Part shown: positions 32,069 through 41,195 of the stretch, one piece after another | Layout: the number at the start of each line of letters is the position of its first letter | Numbering within the stretch: position 1 is the first letter of the stretch | Assembly (NCBI GenBank): GCA_965660675.1 | Contig: CBFIAU010000004.1 | Span: forward strand, 167,623-231,622 | From: UBA12202 sp002691725 | GTDB lineage: Bacteria; Pseudomonadota; Alphaproteobacteria; Puniceispirillales; UBA1172 | Direction of reading: 5' to 3' | DNA: 64,000 bases | The notes under the pieces: model-generated | What the model was told of the DNA's origin: nothing | The model's input: only the letters and a program-made list of their open reading frames with translations | Databases searched by the model: none | Position numbers and translations under genes: made by a program

Positions 32069-33460
32069 TCAGGAGAGGTTTAGAGTATCCATTGCCGCAT
32101 CAAGAGCTTTTCGCAAGATTGCCAGCGTTTCATCAATATCCGCCCGCTGATAGGTTAATGGCGGTGATAAGATCATCCCATCACGCACCGCTCTAATCAT
32201 CATGCCCATGCTAATCGCATGATCACGAACAACAACCGCCGCATGACCTTGCTTGGCAAAATGCCGAGGCCCTTTATCGTCAGGCCCGGCTTTATTTTCC
32301 ACCAACTCAATTGCTCCTAACAGACCGAAACTTCTGGCTTCACCGACCATCGGATGATCAGCCAGCGTCTGTATTGCTTTGGCCAGATAAGGGCCTGTAT
32401 CATTTTTGACCCTTTCAATCAGCCCCTCATCCTCAATCAGTTTGAGGTTAGCCAGCGCGACTGCCGCCGCCACTGGATGCCCTGAATAGGTGAAGCCATG
32501 ATAAAACTCACCGCCATCAGAGATCAGCTTTTCTGCCACTCTTTCCCCAACCAGAACCGCCGACATCGGCTGATAGCCTGAGGTCAGGCCTTTCGCTGTT
32601 GCCATCAGATCAGGCTTTAGGTTCATCGTTTGGCTAGCAAACCATTCCCCTGTGCGGCCGTAACCGGTGATAACCTCATCAGCAACAAAAAGAATATCAT
32701 GGCGGCGGCAAATCGCTTGAATACGGTCAAAATAGCCTTTCGGCGGGATAATCACGCCGCCAGCGCCCTGGATCGGTTCAGCAATAAATGCGGCAACTTG
32801 ATCTGCCCCTAGCTCTTGTATTTTATCTTCGAGCCAACCTGCGGAGACTTCGGCAAAGGTATCCTCATCCATATTGCCCTGATAAAGAAAGCCATAAGGC
32901 GGCTTGATATGCTCAAAATCAGGCAGACGGCAGGCTTGATCATGCATACCGCTCATCCCGCCCATACTGGCTGAGACCATAGTGCTGCCGTGATAGCCAT
33001 ATTCGCGGCTGATAATTTTTTGTTTCTGTGGCTTGCCTTCGAGGGCCCAGTAATGCCTGATCATGCGGACAATCGTATCATTGGCTTCAGAGCCTGAATT
33101 AGCATAAAAGACATGGCTAATGCCATCGGGGGCTATATCCATCAGCCGCTGAGATAATTCCGCCGCTGGCAAATTACTGGTTTTGAAAAATGTGTTGTAA
33201 TAGGGCAGTTTGTTGAGCTGTTCGGTCGCCGCATTAATCAGCTCTTGGCGGCCATAACCCGCATTCACACACCAAAGACCTGCCATCGCGTCCAATATTT
33301 TATTGCCATCGCTGTCATAAATATAATGGCCTTTCGCATGGGTAATAATCCGCGTGCCTTCTTGCCGCATTTGCGCGTAATCCGTAAATGGATGCAGATG
33401 ATGCGCAACATCACTGGCGACAAGAGGATCATTAAACGGATTTAAATGCTGAGTTTCCAT
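32069..33460 (-). CDS. spuC: Class III aminotransferase, putrescine/polyamine-pyruvate type (SpuC-like)
   Basis: About 463 residues, fold-type I PLP enzyme. The PLP lysine is in ATAKGLTSGYQPMSA (about residue 285), the aspartate that contacts the pyridine nitrogen is in FVADEVITGYGRTGEW, and YANSGSEAND binds phosphate. The WCVNAGYGRQEL and FFKTSNLPAAEL segments are close to omega-amine:pyruvate aminotransferases such as SpuC. It would convert putrescine to 4-aminobutyraldehyde. The ATG at 33460 has GGGA six bases upstream, better than the ATG at 33472. It diverges from the glutamyl-polyamine synthetase gene. Confidence 0.88.
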   Translation of the reverse strand: METQHLNPFNDPLVASDVAHHLHPFTDYAQMRQEGTRIITHAKGHYIYDSDGNKILDAMAGLWCVNAGYGRQELINAATEQLNKLPYYNTFFKTSNLPAAELSQRLMDIAPDGISHVFYANSGSEANDTIVRMIRHYWALEGKPQKQKIISREYGYHGSTMVSASMGGMSGMHDQACRLPDFEHIKPPYGFLYQGNMDEDTFAEVSAGWLEDKIQELGADQVAAFIAEPIQGAGGVIIPPKGYFDRIQAICRRHDILFVADEVITGYGRTGEWFASQTMNLKPDLMATAKGLTSGYQPMSAVLVGERVAEKLISDGGEFYHGFTYSGHPVAAAVALANLKLIEDEGLIERVKNDTGPYLAKAIQTLADHPMVGEARSFGLLGAIELVENKAGPDDKGPRHFAKQGHAAVVVRDHAISMGMMIRAVRDGMILSPPLTYQRADIDETLAILRKALDAAMDTLNLS

Positions 33461-33561
33461 CTTTTTTCCCATATGCTATTGGACATTAAGTTATTGTAAA
33501 ATACAAGGTCAAACCTATTACCATAATTATTTGAGCCTATTCAACCGAAAGTATAATTATC
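33461..33561. promoter_or_regulatory. Divergent promoter region, spuC / glutamyl-polyamine synthetase
   Basis: A 101-base AT-rich spacer between two diverging polyamine catabolic genes, with TATAAT at 33551-33556 very near the plus-strand start. It must hold both promoters. I see no perfect palindrome and no copy of the 13-base motif found elsewhere in the window. Confidence 0.45.
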
Positions 33562-34914
33562 ATGGCACAATTGCTAAATATACTCACTAAAAATTTTCCC
33601 CATATGGAAACAATTACAGCCATGTTTGCTGACTCAAACGGCATCATGCGGGGCAAGCTTTTACCCGCTGATACCCTGCCAAAACTGATCAAAGAAGGCA
33701 TTCTGTTACCAGCAAGTGTATTCGGCACCGATGCAACAGGTGAGTCTGTGGCAGAAACCGGATTAGTCTGGGATACTGGCGACCGCGATTATCCTTTTAT
33801 ACCTGTTGCTGATAGCTTTCATACGCTTGATGATGAGGGCAGAAATATCGCTTGTCTGATCCAAATGATGGAATCTGATGGCACCCCGCATCAGCTTGAT
33901 CCACGCGGAATTTTAGAGACGGTTATCGCGCGCATTAACGGCATGGGGATTTATCCTGTTATCGCCCCGGAATTGGAGTTTTATCTGATTGACCGCAAGC
34001 TTAATGATGGCATGGGCCAATATGCCCCTATCCCGGTGACAGGTGAGGTACAGCCGACAAATCAGATTTATGGCATTGAAGCTTTTGATGAGTTTGCGGA
34101 TGTGATTAATGATATTCACCGCACTTGTATCCATGCTGGGGTTAAGGCGGATACCGCCATTACCGAGTATGGCCGTGGCCAGTATGAGATCAATATTCTG
34201 CATAATAAAGATGCCTTGCGTGCCGCTGATGAAGCCGCGTTATTGCGCTATCACACGCGCCGAGTGGCTAGACGTCATGGCATTGATGCGACCTTTATGG
34301 GCAAGCCTTTTGCCGATGATACAGGCAGCGGCTTTCATCTCCATGTCAGTTTCTGGGATGATAAAGGCAATAATCTGATGGCCGAACAAGACGGCGCAGA
34401 CCCTGTCTCTAATCCAGCCTTGCGCCATGCTGTTGGCGGTCTGGCACAGCATTTAGGGGATAGTTTTGCCGTGTTTTCACCAAATGCGAACGCTTGGCGA
34501 CGGATCGCGCCCGGACATTATGCGCCTGTCGATAAAAGCTGGGGAGTCAATAATCGCACCGTCAACTTCCGTATTCCGGCTGGCAGTAAATCAGCAAGAC
34601 GCATTGAACACCGAGCCGCTAGCGCTGATATCAACCCATATCTGACAACCGCGCTTATCCTTAGCGCTATGGTGGACGGGATCAGCAATAAAATCACACC
34701 GCCTGCGATGACAGAAAAAAATGCTTATGATGCGCCTAACCGTGCGGGCTTGCCGGCGACTTGGGCTGAGGCCAATGACATGTTTGCAAAGAGCGCATTT
34801 ATCAAAGACTGGCTCGGTGCAGAATATGCGAAAGTCTATGTTGCCACCAAAGAATATGAACGCCTGACCTTTGATCAGACTATCACGCCTCTTGAATGGA
34901 AGTGGTACAGATAG
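33562..34914 (+). CDS. Glutamine synthetase-family ligase, gamma-glutamylpolyamine synthetase-like
   Basis: 450 residues with the beta-grasp N-terminal domain (FADSNGIMRGKLLP near residue 23) and the catalytic domain: PELEFYLID (about 138), a GQYEINI strand (about 212) and GFHLHVS (about 256) for metal and ATP, then NRTVNFRIP and EHRAASADINPYL near 350. The shorter, divergent form and polyamine context fit PuuA/SpuI-type enzymes, which attach glutamate to putrescine. True nitrogen-assimilating glutamine synthetase is less likely, as the adenylylation-tyrosine region is absent. Divergent from spuC. Confidence 0.87.
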   Translation: MAQLLNILTKNFPHMETITAMFADSNGIMRGKLLPADTLPKLIKEGILLPASVFGTDATGESVAETGLVWDTGDRDYPFIPVADSFHTLDDEGRNIACLIQMMESDGTPHQLDPRGILETVIARINGMGIYPVIAPELEFYLIDRKLNDGMGQYAPIPVTGEVQPTNQIYGIEAFDEFADVINDIHRTCIHAGVKADTAITEYGRGQYEINILHNKDALRAADEAALLRYHTRRVARRHGIDATFMGKPFADDTGSGFHLHVSFWDDKGNNLMAEQDGADPVSNPALRHAVGGLAQHLGDSFAVFSPNANAWRRIAPGHYAPVDKSWGVNNRTVNFRIPAGSKSARRIEHRAASADINPYLTTALILSAMVDGISNKITPPAMTEKNAYDAPNRAGLPATWAEANDMFAKSAFIKDWLGAEYAKVYVATKEYERLTFDQTITPLEWKWYR

Positions 34915-35045
34915 CCCCACCCCTATTGCCCCAAAGCAATTTAGCTTGTAATATTTTCCTTATATAAGATTCTGAAGATTAAAGCCAAATATGCGGCTAA
35001 ATAAGAAGCCAAATAAGAATATAGTAAATCAGCAGGGAGATAGAG

Positions 35046-36647
35046 ATGTCTTATGATGTTGCCATTATTGGCGCCGGACATAACGGATTAACCGCGGCAG
35101 GATATCTGGCCGCTAAAGGGCTTAAAGTTGTCATGCTGGAACGCCGTGATGTGATTGGCGGGGCGGCGGTGACGACAGAGTTTAGCCCAGGCTACCGTAA
35201 TTCGGAGTTTTCATACGTTGTTAGCCTGCTTGATCAACTTGTTATCCGCGACCTTGAGCTTTCCCAATTTGGTCTGGAAGTGATCACCCGCGAAGGCTCA
35301 TCCATTACTGTTGATGGTAAAGACGCATTATGGATGCCAAGCAAGGCCGAAGATGCCGTCAAAGAAATCGCCAAGTTTTCCAAATCCGATGCTGAGCAGT
35401 ATCAGCGGCTTGATGAGATTTTAGATGGGATATCCGAAGATGTCCGCAATCTGATGCGCTCCACCCCCTATAACCTGACGCAATCCTTGTTCAGCCAGAT
35501 ATCCGATATGTGGAAATCTGGCCGTATAATGTCAAAAATGCCGCTTGAATTAAGAGCGCATTTAGCTGAGCTGATGACCAAGTCGGTTGGTGATTATCTT
35601 AATGGCTGGTTTGAATCGGATATCCTCAAGGGGACAATGGCTTATAGCGGCAGTGTTGGCAATTTTGCCTCGCCGTATCACCCCAGCACAGCCTATGTCT
35701 TGCTGCATCACCATTTCGGCCAGGCCAATGGGAAAAACGGCGCATGGGGACATGCGAAGGGCGGTATGGGTGCGATCACGCAAGCCATGGCTAAATCCGC
35801 CCAAGCTCGCGGCGTTGATATTCGCACCGATGCTGAGGTCGATAGCGCCATTATTGATGGTGACCGTATTCGCGGCCTCAAGCTCCGCAATGGTGATGAG
35901 ATTAAGGCCAAGGCTGTATTAGCGAATTGCCATCCGCAGATTCTGTTTGGGCGGATTATCAAGCATGAGCAATTGGCCGCAGATTTTAGCCGCCGGATCA
36001 AGGGCTATCGGTCGGAATCAGGCAGTTTCCGGATGAATGTTGCGCTCAAAGAATTGCCGCAATTTACCGCCCTTAAAAACAGCAAAACAGCACCAGAGCT
36101 GATGCTCAATGGGTCGGTTAACATCATGTCATCTATCCCTTATGTGGAACAGGCGTGGCGTGATGCCATGGATCATGGCTGGGCGCGTGAGCCGGTCATT
36201 GAAATGTGTATCCCGACGCTTCTTGATGACAGTCTGGCGCCATCAGGGCATCATGTGATGAGCCTGTTTTGTCAGCATTTCCGCCGCGAGCTACCTGATG
36301 GCAGAAGCTGGGATGACGCCCGTGATGAGGCGGCAGACACGGTTCTTGATACGGTGGAAAAACATGCCCCCGGCTTCCGCGCCAGCATCATTGATAAACA
36401 GATTAACTCACCCCTTGATATTGAACGTAAACTGAACATGATTGGCGGCGATATCTTCCATGGCTCGCTCCATGCTGATCAGCTTTATGCCATGCGGCCA
36501 GTTGCTGGGGCAGCCAATTATCGGATGCCGTTTAAGGGCTTATATCTTGGCGGCTCAGGCTCCCATCCCGGCGGCGGCGTATCAGGTTTACCGGGGCGCA
36601 ACGCCGCGCTTGCCATGATCAAAGACCGCAAGCAATGGGCATCTTAA
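35046..36647 (+). CDS. CrtI/PYROXD2-like FAD-dependent oxidoreductase
   Basis: 533 residues of the phytoene-desaturase-like flavoprotein group (COG1233). The FAD motif is at the N-terminus (VAIIGAGHNGLTAAGYLA), followed by MLERRDVIGGAAVT. The C-terminal GLYLGGSGSHPGGGVSGLPGRNAA is the family's second FAD segment. AGGGAGA precedes the ATG. No carotenoid genes are nearby, so desaturation of carotenoids is unlikely; uncharacterised PYROXD2-like members fit better. It follows the glutamyl-polyamine synthetase by 131 bases, perhaps with its own promoter. The substrate is unknown. Confidence 0.84.
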   Translation: MSYDVAIIGAGHNGLTAAGYLAAKGLKVVMLERRDVIGGAAVTTEFSPGYRNSEFSYVVSLLDQLVIRDLELSQFGLEVITREGSSITVDGKDALWMPSKAEDAVKEIAKFSKSDAEQYQRLDEILDGISEDVRNLMRSTPYNLTQSLFSQISDMWKSGRIMSKMPLELRAHLAELMTKSVGDYLNGWFESDILKGTMAYSGSVGNFASPYHPSTAYVLLHHHFGQANGKNGAWGHAKGGMGAITQAMAKSAQARGVDIRTDAEVDSAIIDGDRIRGLKLRNGDEIKAKAVLANCHPQILFGRIIKHEQLAADFSRRIKGYRSESGSFRMNVALKELPQFTALKNSKTAPELMLNGSVNIMSSIPYVEQAWRDAMDHGWAREPVIEMCIPTLLDDSLAPSGHHVMSLFCQHFRRELPDGRSWDDARDEAADTVLDTVEKHAPGFRASIIDKQINSPLDIERKLNMIGGDIFHGSLHADQLYAMRPVAGAANYRMPFKGLYLGGSGSHPGGGVSGLPGRNAALAMIKDRKQWAS

Positions 36648-36681
36648 GCTGGGTAAATCTAACCCGATGAAATGACAGGCT

Positions 36682-37260
36682 CTACCCTGCCGCCATCAGG
36701 TCTTCGACCATTGCCGTCATGGCATGACCTAGCGCAATGTGGCTTTCCTGAATATGCATGGTAGACGGGCTGGGAACAGCGATCAAGATATCAGCATGGC
36801 TAGCCAATTTACCGCCACTCTCACCTGTCATGGCAATCGTTGTGATACCATGCGCCCTGGCATAGGCCATGGCCTTCTCAACATTAGCTGAATTACCGCT
36901 AGTTGAAATGCCGATCAAGACATCCCCCGATTTGCCCAAGGCTTGTATCTGGCGTTCAAAAATACCCTCAAAGCCGAAATCGTTAGAATAAGCGGTGATG
37001 AATGAGGTATCAGTCGTCAGCGCCAACGCCGCCAGCCCTGGCCGCGGCTTTTGGTGATTGAGCGTGGCCACAAACTCAGCCGCTAAATGCTGCGCATCAC
37101 CAGCCGAGCCGCCATTGCCGCAAAGCATCAGTTTCCCGCCTTGCTTGAGGCTATGGGCGATGGCATGCGCCGCCTCTGCTGCTGGCTTGGCGCAGTGTTC
37201 AGCAACGCCAAGCTTCACCTGTGCTGAGGCTTGCATATGCTGTTTTATGGCATCCGACAT
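36682..37260 (-). CDS. gmhA: Phosphoheptose isomerase (SIS domain)
   Basis: 192 residues with the SIS fold: LMLCGNGGSAGDAQHLAAEFV near residue 41, where the sugar phosphate binds, VLIGISTSGNSANV near 114 and TIAMTGESGG near 139, plus the C-terminal ESHIALGHAMTAMVEDL. It converts sedoheptulose 7-phosphate to D-glycero-D-manno-heptose 7-phosphate, first step to heptose for lipopolysaccharide. Encoded six bases after the UDP-glucose dehydrogenase gene on the same strand. The other heptose genes are not in the window. It converges on the CrtI-like gene. Confidence 0.92.
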   Translation of the reverse strand: MSDAIKQHMQASAQVKLGVAEHCAKPAAEAAHAIAHSLKQGGKLMLCGNGGSAGDAQHLAAEFVATLNHQKPRPGLAALALTTDTSFITAYSNDFGFEGIFERQIQALGKSGDVLIGISTSGNSANVEKAMAYARAHGITTIAMTGESGGKLASHADILIAVPSPSTMHIQESHIALGHAMTAMVEDLMAAG

Positions 37261-37266
37261 CGCTAA

Positions 37267-38592
37267 TTACTCACGTCCCTTGATATTCATTCGACCAATA
37301 TTAAACAGTTTAAGGTGATTCTTGGCCATTGTCACCGGATCAAATATATTGCGTAAATCAACGACAATATCACTTGTCATGGCGCTGGCGAGTTGCGCCG
37401 GCGCAATCGCCCTGAACTCATTCCATTCGGTTAGAACAACAACAATATCTGCCCCTGTGACCGCTGTCATCGCATTATCACAATACGTCACCGCATCAGG
37501 TAATAACGGCTTAGCCTGATCCATAGCAGCCGGATCATAAGCTTGAATATTAGCGCCATGGTTAATCAGGATAGGGATAATATCGAGAGCTGGACTTTCG
37601 CGCATATCATCTGTTTCAGGTTTGAATGATAACCCTAATATGCTGATGGTTTTGCCCGATATATCACCCCCTGCTGCGGCGATAATGCGATCTGCCATGG
37701 CCAGTTTGCGGGCTTTATTATAGGCCACAACATCCTCAACAATGGTAGCACTGGCATTGGCCTGCTCGGCCGTTCGCACTAAGGCTTGGGTGTCTTTCGG
37801 AAAACATGAGCCGCCATAGCCGGGCCCCGGATGCAGAAACTTGTTGCCAATCCGCTTATCCAGCCCCATGCCTTTCGCGACATCATGGACATCCGCGCCT
37901 AGCTTTTCGCACAAATCCGCCATTTGATTGATATAGGAAATCTTCACCGCCAAAAACGCATTCGCCGCGTATTTGATCAGCTCTGAGGTTTCTAAATTGG
38001 TAAACAGTATCGGCGTTTCCAGCAAATATAGCGGCCGATATAATGTTGTCATAAGCTCTTTAGCACGATCAGTTTCTGCTCCGACCACAACGCGATCAGG
38101 GCGCATAAAATCCGTAATGGCAGAGCCTTCGCGCAGAAACTCAGGGTTTGAGGCAACATCAACATCAGCATCAGGATGCGTGGCTTTGAGGATACGTTCC
38201 ACTTCACGCCCTGTTCCAACAGGCACAGTCGATTTCGTCACCACAACGGTATAGCCTGTTAAATGCGGCGCAATTTCTGCTGCCGCCGCGTAAACAAAGC
38301 TCAAATCAGCATGGCCATCGCCGCGCCGTTCAGGTGTTCCAACAGCAATAAATACAGCATCAGCGTCGGCAATAGACTGCTCTAACGTAGTTGAAAATGT
38401 CAGCCGACCAGCCGCCATGTTGCGCGCCACCAGATCATCAAGCCCTGGCTCATATATCGGGATCTCGCCGTGCTTGAGGCGTTCTATTTTCACATCATCC
38501 TTATCAATGCAAGTGACGTTAAAGCCAAACTCAGAAAAACAAGTCCCTGAAACAAGCCCAACATATCCTGTGCCAATAACTGTAATATTCAT
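37267..38592 (-). CDS. ugd: UDP-glucose 6-dehydrogenase
   Basis: 441 residues. The NAD motif GTGYVGLVSG is at the N-terminus; NPEFLREGSAI near residue 155 and KYAANAFLAVKISYINQ near 208 are family hallmarks, and the catalytic cysteine is in GPGYGGSCFPKDT (about 262). It oxidises UDP-glucose to UDP-glucuronate for capsule, lipopolysaccharide or exopolysaccharide. Paired with gmhA, a logical cell-surface sugar unit some 15 kb away from the polysaccharide locus at 53-64 kb. Divergent from the MFS gene with a 105-base spacer. Confidence 0.95.
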   Translation of the reverse strand: MNITVIGTGYVGLVSGTCFSEFGFNVTCIDKDDVKIERLKHGEIPIYEPGLDDLVARNMAAGRLTFSTTLEQSIADADAVFIAVGTPERRGDGHADLSFVYAAAAEIAPHLTGYTVVVTKSTVPVGTGREVERILKATHPDADVDVASNPEFLREGSAITDFMRPDRVVVGAETDRAKELMTTLYRPLYLLETPILFTNLETSELIKYAANAFLAVKISYINQMADLCEKLGADVHDVAKGMGLDKRIGNKFLHPGPGYGGSCFPKDTQALVRTAEQANASATIVEDVVAYNKARKLAMADRIIAAAGGDISGKTISILGLSFKPETDDMRESPALDIIPILINHGANIQAYDPAAMDQAKPLLPDAVTYCDNAMTAVTGADIVVVLTEWNEFRAIAPAQLASAMTSDIVVDLRNIFDPVTMAKNHLKLFNIGRMNIKGRE

Positions 38593-38697
38593 TTCTATAA
38601 CCTAAATGCTATGCAATGTTGTAAATGTCTTATAGCATATATCCATTAAACAGGTGATCAGTATCTGATCAAACCTAAACATATTTATGGATTTTAA

Positions 38698-39894
38698 ATG
38701 AAATCGCCCTGGCTTATTGTGCTTTTATCAGCGTCGTTCCTTGTCACAATTGGCCTTGGAATTCGGCAATCTATGGGGCTGTTCCTTACCCCTGTCAGTC
38801 TTGAGATGGATACCGGCAGAGAGGTGTTTTCCTTTGCTATTGCTATCCAAAATATTCTCTGGGGTCTGTCATCACCGTTCTTTGGCGCCATTAGCGACCG
38901 CATCGGCTGTTGGAAAGTCGCCGCCATGGGTGGCGGATTTTACCTTGCCGGATTGCTCACGATGGCAGGGTTTGTGACCCCCGGAGGTATGATATTCGGC
39001 AATGTGCTTTTTGGCTTGGGGCTTGGCAGTGCCGGCATGGCGGTAACGCTTGGCGCGGTTAGCAAAATTGTCCCTGATGATAAACGCACGCTAGCCATAG
39101 GGCTAGTTACGTCATTAGGCTCATTCGGGCAATTCGCGCTTGTGCCGATCACGCAATTACTGATCCTGGGCTATGGCTGGCAAGTCGCCATGATCAGCCT
39201 ATCCATGGTTGGCGGCACTATCATTGCGGTTAGCTACGGCCTGAAAGCCGCCGATGACAGCACCACTGCCATGGTCGCCGAAAGCAGCCTTGGCAAAACG
39301 GTCATCCATGCGTTTCAGTCACGCGATTATATCTTGCTTGTCGCCGGGTTTTTTGTTTGCGGCCTTCATCTGGTCTTTATCACAACGCATCTGCCTGTGT
39401 TCTTGCAGGATAATGGTATTCATCCTTCGATTGCCTCATGGTCGTTGTCGCTTATCGGCTTGTTTAATATTGCCGGCGCGATATTTTTTGGCTGGATTGG
39501 CGGTAAGATGCCAAAGAAAATCCCGCTTGCGCTGATTTATCTGGCGCGGACAATTATTATCTTTGCCTTTGTTAGCATGCCGATCACCCCCGCAAGTGCG
39601 ATTATCTTTGGGGCGGCGATGGGCTTTATCTGGCTTGGCACTATTCCGTTAACCAGTGGTCTGGTGGTGACATTTTTTGGTCCTCGTTATCTGGCAACGC
39701 TCTATGGGGTTGTCTTTCTCTCACATCAGCTTGGATCATTTATCGGCGCATGGCTTGGCGGCCGTATTTATGACCTGACTGGCAGTTATGATCTCATGTG
39801 GAATATTAATCTAGCGGCGGGCTTGGGGGCATTTCTTATCCATCTGATTATCCGTGAGAAGCCTATCCCCTTCCCCACCCCGAAAATGGCATGA
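38698..39894 (+). CDS. Major facilitator superfamily transporter
   Basis: 398 residues with 12 predicted membrane segments. The MFS loop 2-3 motif is seen as FGAISDRIGCWKV near residues 62-74, and a second copy after helix 8 as FGWIGGKMPKK. The general layout, including QSMGLFLTPVSLEM after helix 1, resembles the monocarboxylate/oxalate-formate antiporter-like group. It starts divergently from ugd. The next gene, an ABM-domain protein, is 68 bases on. The substrate is not predictable. Confidence 0.9.
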   Translation: MKSPWLIVLLSASFLVTIGLGIRQSMGLFLTPVSLEMDTGREVFSFAIAIQNILWGLSSPFFGAISDRIGCWKVAAMGGGFYLAGLLTMAGFVTPGGMIFGNVLFGLGLGSAGMAVTLGAVSKIVPDDKRTLAIGLVTSLGSFGQFALVPITQLLILGYGWQVAMISLSMVGGTIIAVSYGLKAADDSTTAMVAESSLGKTVIHAFQSRDYILLVAGFFVCGLHLVFITTHLPVFLQDNGIHPSIASWSLSLIGLFNIAGAIFFGWIGGKMPKKIPLALIYLARTIIIFAFVSMPITPASAIIFGAAMGFIWLGTIPLTSGLVVTFFGPRYLATLYGVVFLSHQLGSFIGAWLGGRIYDLTGSYDLMWNINLAAGLGAFLIHLIIREKPIPFPTPKMA

Positions 39895-39962
39895 AACATT
39901 TAGATCATTGCTATTAGGTGCATTAAATTCTACGATAAAATAAATAACAAAAAGGAGCGCAT

Positions 39963-40310
39963 ATGATCGCCATCATTTTTGAAGTTTACCCCAAAGACGG
40001 CAAGATGGATGAGTATCTCGATATTGCCGCCAGGATTCGCCCGATAGCCGAGGCGACTGAGGGATTTATCAGCGTTGAGCGGTTTCAGAGCCTGACTAAC
40101 CCGGAAAAATATCTTTCCATTTCTTATTTCGAGGATGAAGCGGCGGTTGATCGCTGGCGCAATGTCGCCGAACATAGAAAAGCGCAAATCCGTGGCCGCA
40201 GAGATATCTTTGATGATTACCGCATTCGTGTTGTCAGCATTTTGCGCGACTATGGCATGAACGACCGATCAGGTGTCCCGACAGACAGTATTGACGCCCA
40301 TAAAGGCTAA
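39963..40310 (+). CDS. ABM-domain (antibiotic biosynthesis monooxygenase) family protein
   Basis: 115 residues, a ferredoxin-like alpha/beta barrel. Seen: IAIIFEVYPKDGKMDEYL at the start, GFISVERFQSLTNPEKYLSISYFEDEAAVDRWR in the middle, a pattern typical of ABM/YgiN-like proteins that act as small monooxygenases or dimeric scavengers of reactive compounds. AAGGAGCG lies a few bases before the ATG, a strong site. Converges with cysQ, five bases between the stops. No partner is obvious; the function is unassigned. Confidence 0.83.
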   Translation: MIAIIFEVYPKDGKMDEYLDIAARIRPIAEATEGFISVERFQSLTNPEKYLSISYFEDEAAVDRWRNVAEHRKAQIRGRRDIFDDYRIRVVSILRDYGMNDRSGVPTDSIDAHKG

Positions 40311-40315
40311 ATCCG

Positions 40316-41155
40316 TTATTCGCGCCAACCGCCAATAGCGATAAAGCCGGGATTGCGCCAATCGGGCTTACCATAGCAGAAATCGCTACCGTCAATATGC
40401 TTTACCGTGCCGCCAGCCGCCCTTAACACCGCATCACCTGCGGCGGTATCCCATTCCATTGTTGGGCCAAAACGCGGATAGACATCGGCGGCGGCAGAAG
40501 CGAGTAGCCCGAACTTCAAGGATGAGCCGACCGAAACCGTCTCATTAATGCCATGCCCTGATAACCAGTCATCGGTTGCCGCATCGCGGTGAGATGCGCT
40601 GGCCACGGCAACGGCGCCTGTTATCGGCACATCTCTTATGCTGATGGGGCGCATTTCATCATTTTCCCGCAACATCGCGCCATCGCCAACAACCCCGATA
40701 TAAAGCTGACCTCGCGCTGGTGCCAGCACCAATCCCATAATAGGCCGAGACTGATAGATCAAACCAATATTGACGGTAAATGCCCCATTATCATCCGCCT
40801 TGATAAACTCTTTTGTGCCGTCAAGCGGATCAACCAGAAAATAGGCCTCACTTGGCTTTAAGTCATGGCTAGCGGCATTTTCTTCGGAAATGATGGGGAT
40901 ATCTGGCGCGGTTTGCGCTAACGCTGGCAGGATAATCGCCTCCGCCCTGGCATCAGCAATCGTAACCGGGCTACCATCTGATTTTTGCTCAGCGGCAATA
41001 GTATTAGCATTAGCATTAGCATTAGCGCTCTGGCTAGCGGCTTTGACCGCCATAATGGCATCACCAGCGGCATCAACAACAGGGATTAAATGTTCCGCCA
41101 AGCTTCGCAAAGCATTAGGTGACTGGCAATCTGTTAAGGTAAAAAACTGTTTCAT
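40316..41155 (-). CDS. cysQ: 3'(2'),5'-bisphosphate nucleotidase, CysQ-like
   Basis: 279 residues of the inositol-monophosphatase superfamily. The metal-binding motifs are EEN (SEENAASHDL, about residue 94), DPLDGTKEFIK (about 109) and WDTAAGDAVLRAAGG near the C-terminus. It removes the 3'-phosphate from phosphoadenosine phosphate made during sulfate assimilation. Near residues 44-52 there is an unusual alanine-asparagine run (SANANANANT) coded by four ATTAGC units at 41003-41026, in a surface loop before a conserved (S)DGSPVTIAD motif. Family members normally lack it. Confidence 0.92.
   Translation of the reverse strand: MKQFFTLTDCQSPNALRSLAEHLIPVVDAAGDAIMAVKAASQSANANANANTIAAEQKSDGSPVTIADARAEAIILPALAQTAPDIPIISEENAASHDLKPSEAYFLVDPLDGTKEFIKADDNGAFTVNIGLIYQSRPIMGLVLAPARGQLYIGVVGDGAMLRENDEMRPISIRDVPITGAVAVASASHRDAATDDWLSGHGINETVSVGSSLKFGLLASAAADVYPRFGPTMEWDTAAGDAVLRAAGGTVKHIDGSDFCYGKPDWRNPGFIAIGGWRE
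41003..41026. repeat. In-frame hexanucleotide repeat inside cysQ
   Basis: Four perfect ATTAGC units on the plus strand, read as GCTAAT (Ala-Asn) in cysQ. Slippage would change protein length by two residues without shifting the frame. Confidence 0.9.
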
Positions 41156-41195
41156 TCCTCACACCTTATGCTGAGTTACCAGCCAAGACAATGCC

